DNA from: Streptococcus sp. HPH0090
Lineage (GTDB): Bacteria; Bacillota; Bacilli; Lactobacillales; Streptococcaceae
Length of the DNA: 41,636 bases
Assembly (NCBI RefSeq): GCF_000411475.1
Contig: NZ_KE150467.1
Location: forward strand, 23,867-65,502
Direction of reading: 5' to 3'
Under the pieces are notes generated by a model. That model did no database searches. It worked only from the letters and a program-made list of their open reading frames with translations, and was not told the origin of the DNA. A program made the position numbers and the translations under genes. Shown one piece after another: positions 41,618 through 41,636 of this stretch. How positions within the stretch are numbered: the first letter of the stretch is position 1; each line of letters opens with the position of its first letter.

Positions 41618-41636
41618 TGCACCCTAGAGGAGTCGA
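41618..41636 (-). tRNA. 3' end of a tRNA, probably tRNA-Arg (cut by the right edge)
   Basis: Minus-strand TCGACTCCTCT followed by AGGGTGCA is the 3' part of a T-arm, acceptor strand AGGGTGC and discriminator A. It lies 14 bases upstream of tRNA-Pro. The acceptor sequence and the Arg-Pro order seen in streptococcal tRNA arrays point to tRNA-Arg; the anticodon is outside the window. Confidence 0.65.

Overview
The window looks like chromosome from a Mitis-group Streptococcus that is not a typical pneumococcus. The evidence is near-textbook streptococcal RpoB/RpoC proteins, the adcRCBA zinc operon beside a dltXABCD operon, a ctsR-clpC pair without mcsA/mcsB, a TPP-riboswitch thiamine-precursor ABC operon, a CshA-type fibrillar adhesin, and tRNA-Arg/tRNA-Pro in the order usual for streptococcal rRNA-linked tRNA arrays. 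Species assignment is inference from memory of these families; no search was run.

Layout. 1-3234 (-): N-terminal 1078 codons of a large CshA-like surface adhesin that runs off the left edge. 3492-10774 (-): rpoB-rpoC, with a promoter and a terminator-like hairpin in the rpoB leader. 11135-14139 (-): a DUF2079-type membrane protein and a two-domain VOC protein whose promoter carries a perfect inverted repeat. 14270-17725 (-): adcR-adcC-adcB-adcA (zinc uptake and its repressor). 17973-22427 (-): dltX-dltA-dltB-dltC-dltD (D-alanylation of teichoic acids), including the small dltX gene. 22716-24555 (+): hslO-dusB, with hslO probably made from a leaderless mRNA. 24602-27437: a DUF1275 membrane protein, a Ser/Thr/Gln-rich lipoprotein with a VicR/WalR-like box in its promoter, a 76-residue membrane protein, and an NrtR-like Nudix protein. 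27513-30410 (-): ctsR-clpC under a CtsR box. 30681-31241 (+): a small membrane protein with a C-terminal extracytoplasmic domain. 31349-34352 (-): TPP riboswitch, MTH1187-type protein and a ThiXYZ-like ABC transporter. 34397-35929 (-): cardiolipin synthase. 36101-41341 (-): five tightly overlapping genes for a glycosyltransferase, an extended SDR, a metallo-beta-lactamase-fold hydrolase, an adenylate-forming PaaK/F390-synthetase-like enzyme and a FabH-like condensing enzyme. 41530-41636 (-): tRNA-Pro(UGG) and the 3' end of a tRNA, probably tRNA-Arg.

Most of the window is core chromosome: transcription, cell-envelope charge, metal homeostasis and proteostasis. The least ordinary part is the five-gene cluster at 36101-41341. 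It combines carbon-carbon condensation, carboxylate activation, ketone/alcohol redox, hydrolysis and glycosylation, so it looks like a small pathway for a glycosylated lipid-like metabolite. It lies directly downstream of a tRNA array, with only a weak terminator between them and a hairpin plus U-tract just before its first gene. No transposase, integrase, CRISPR array or phage gene was recognised in the window.
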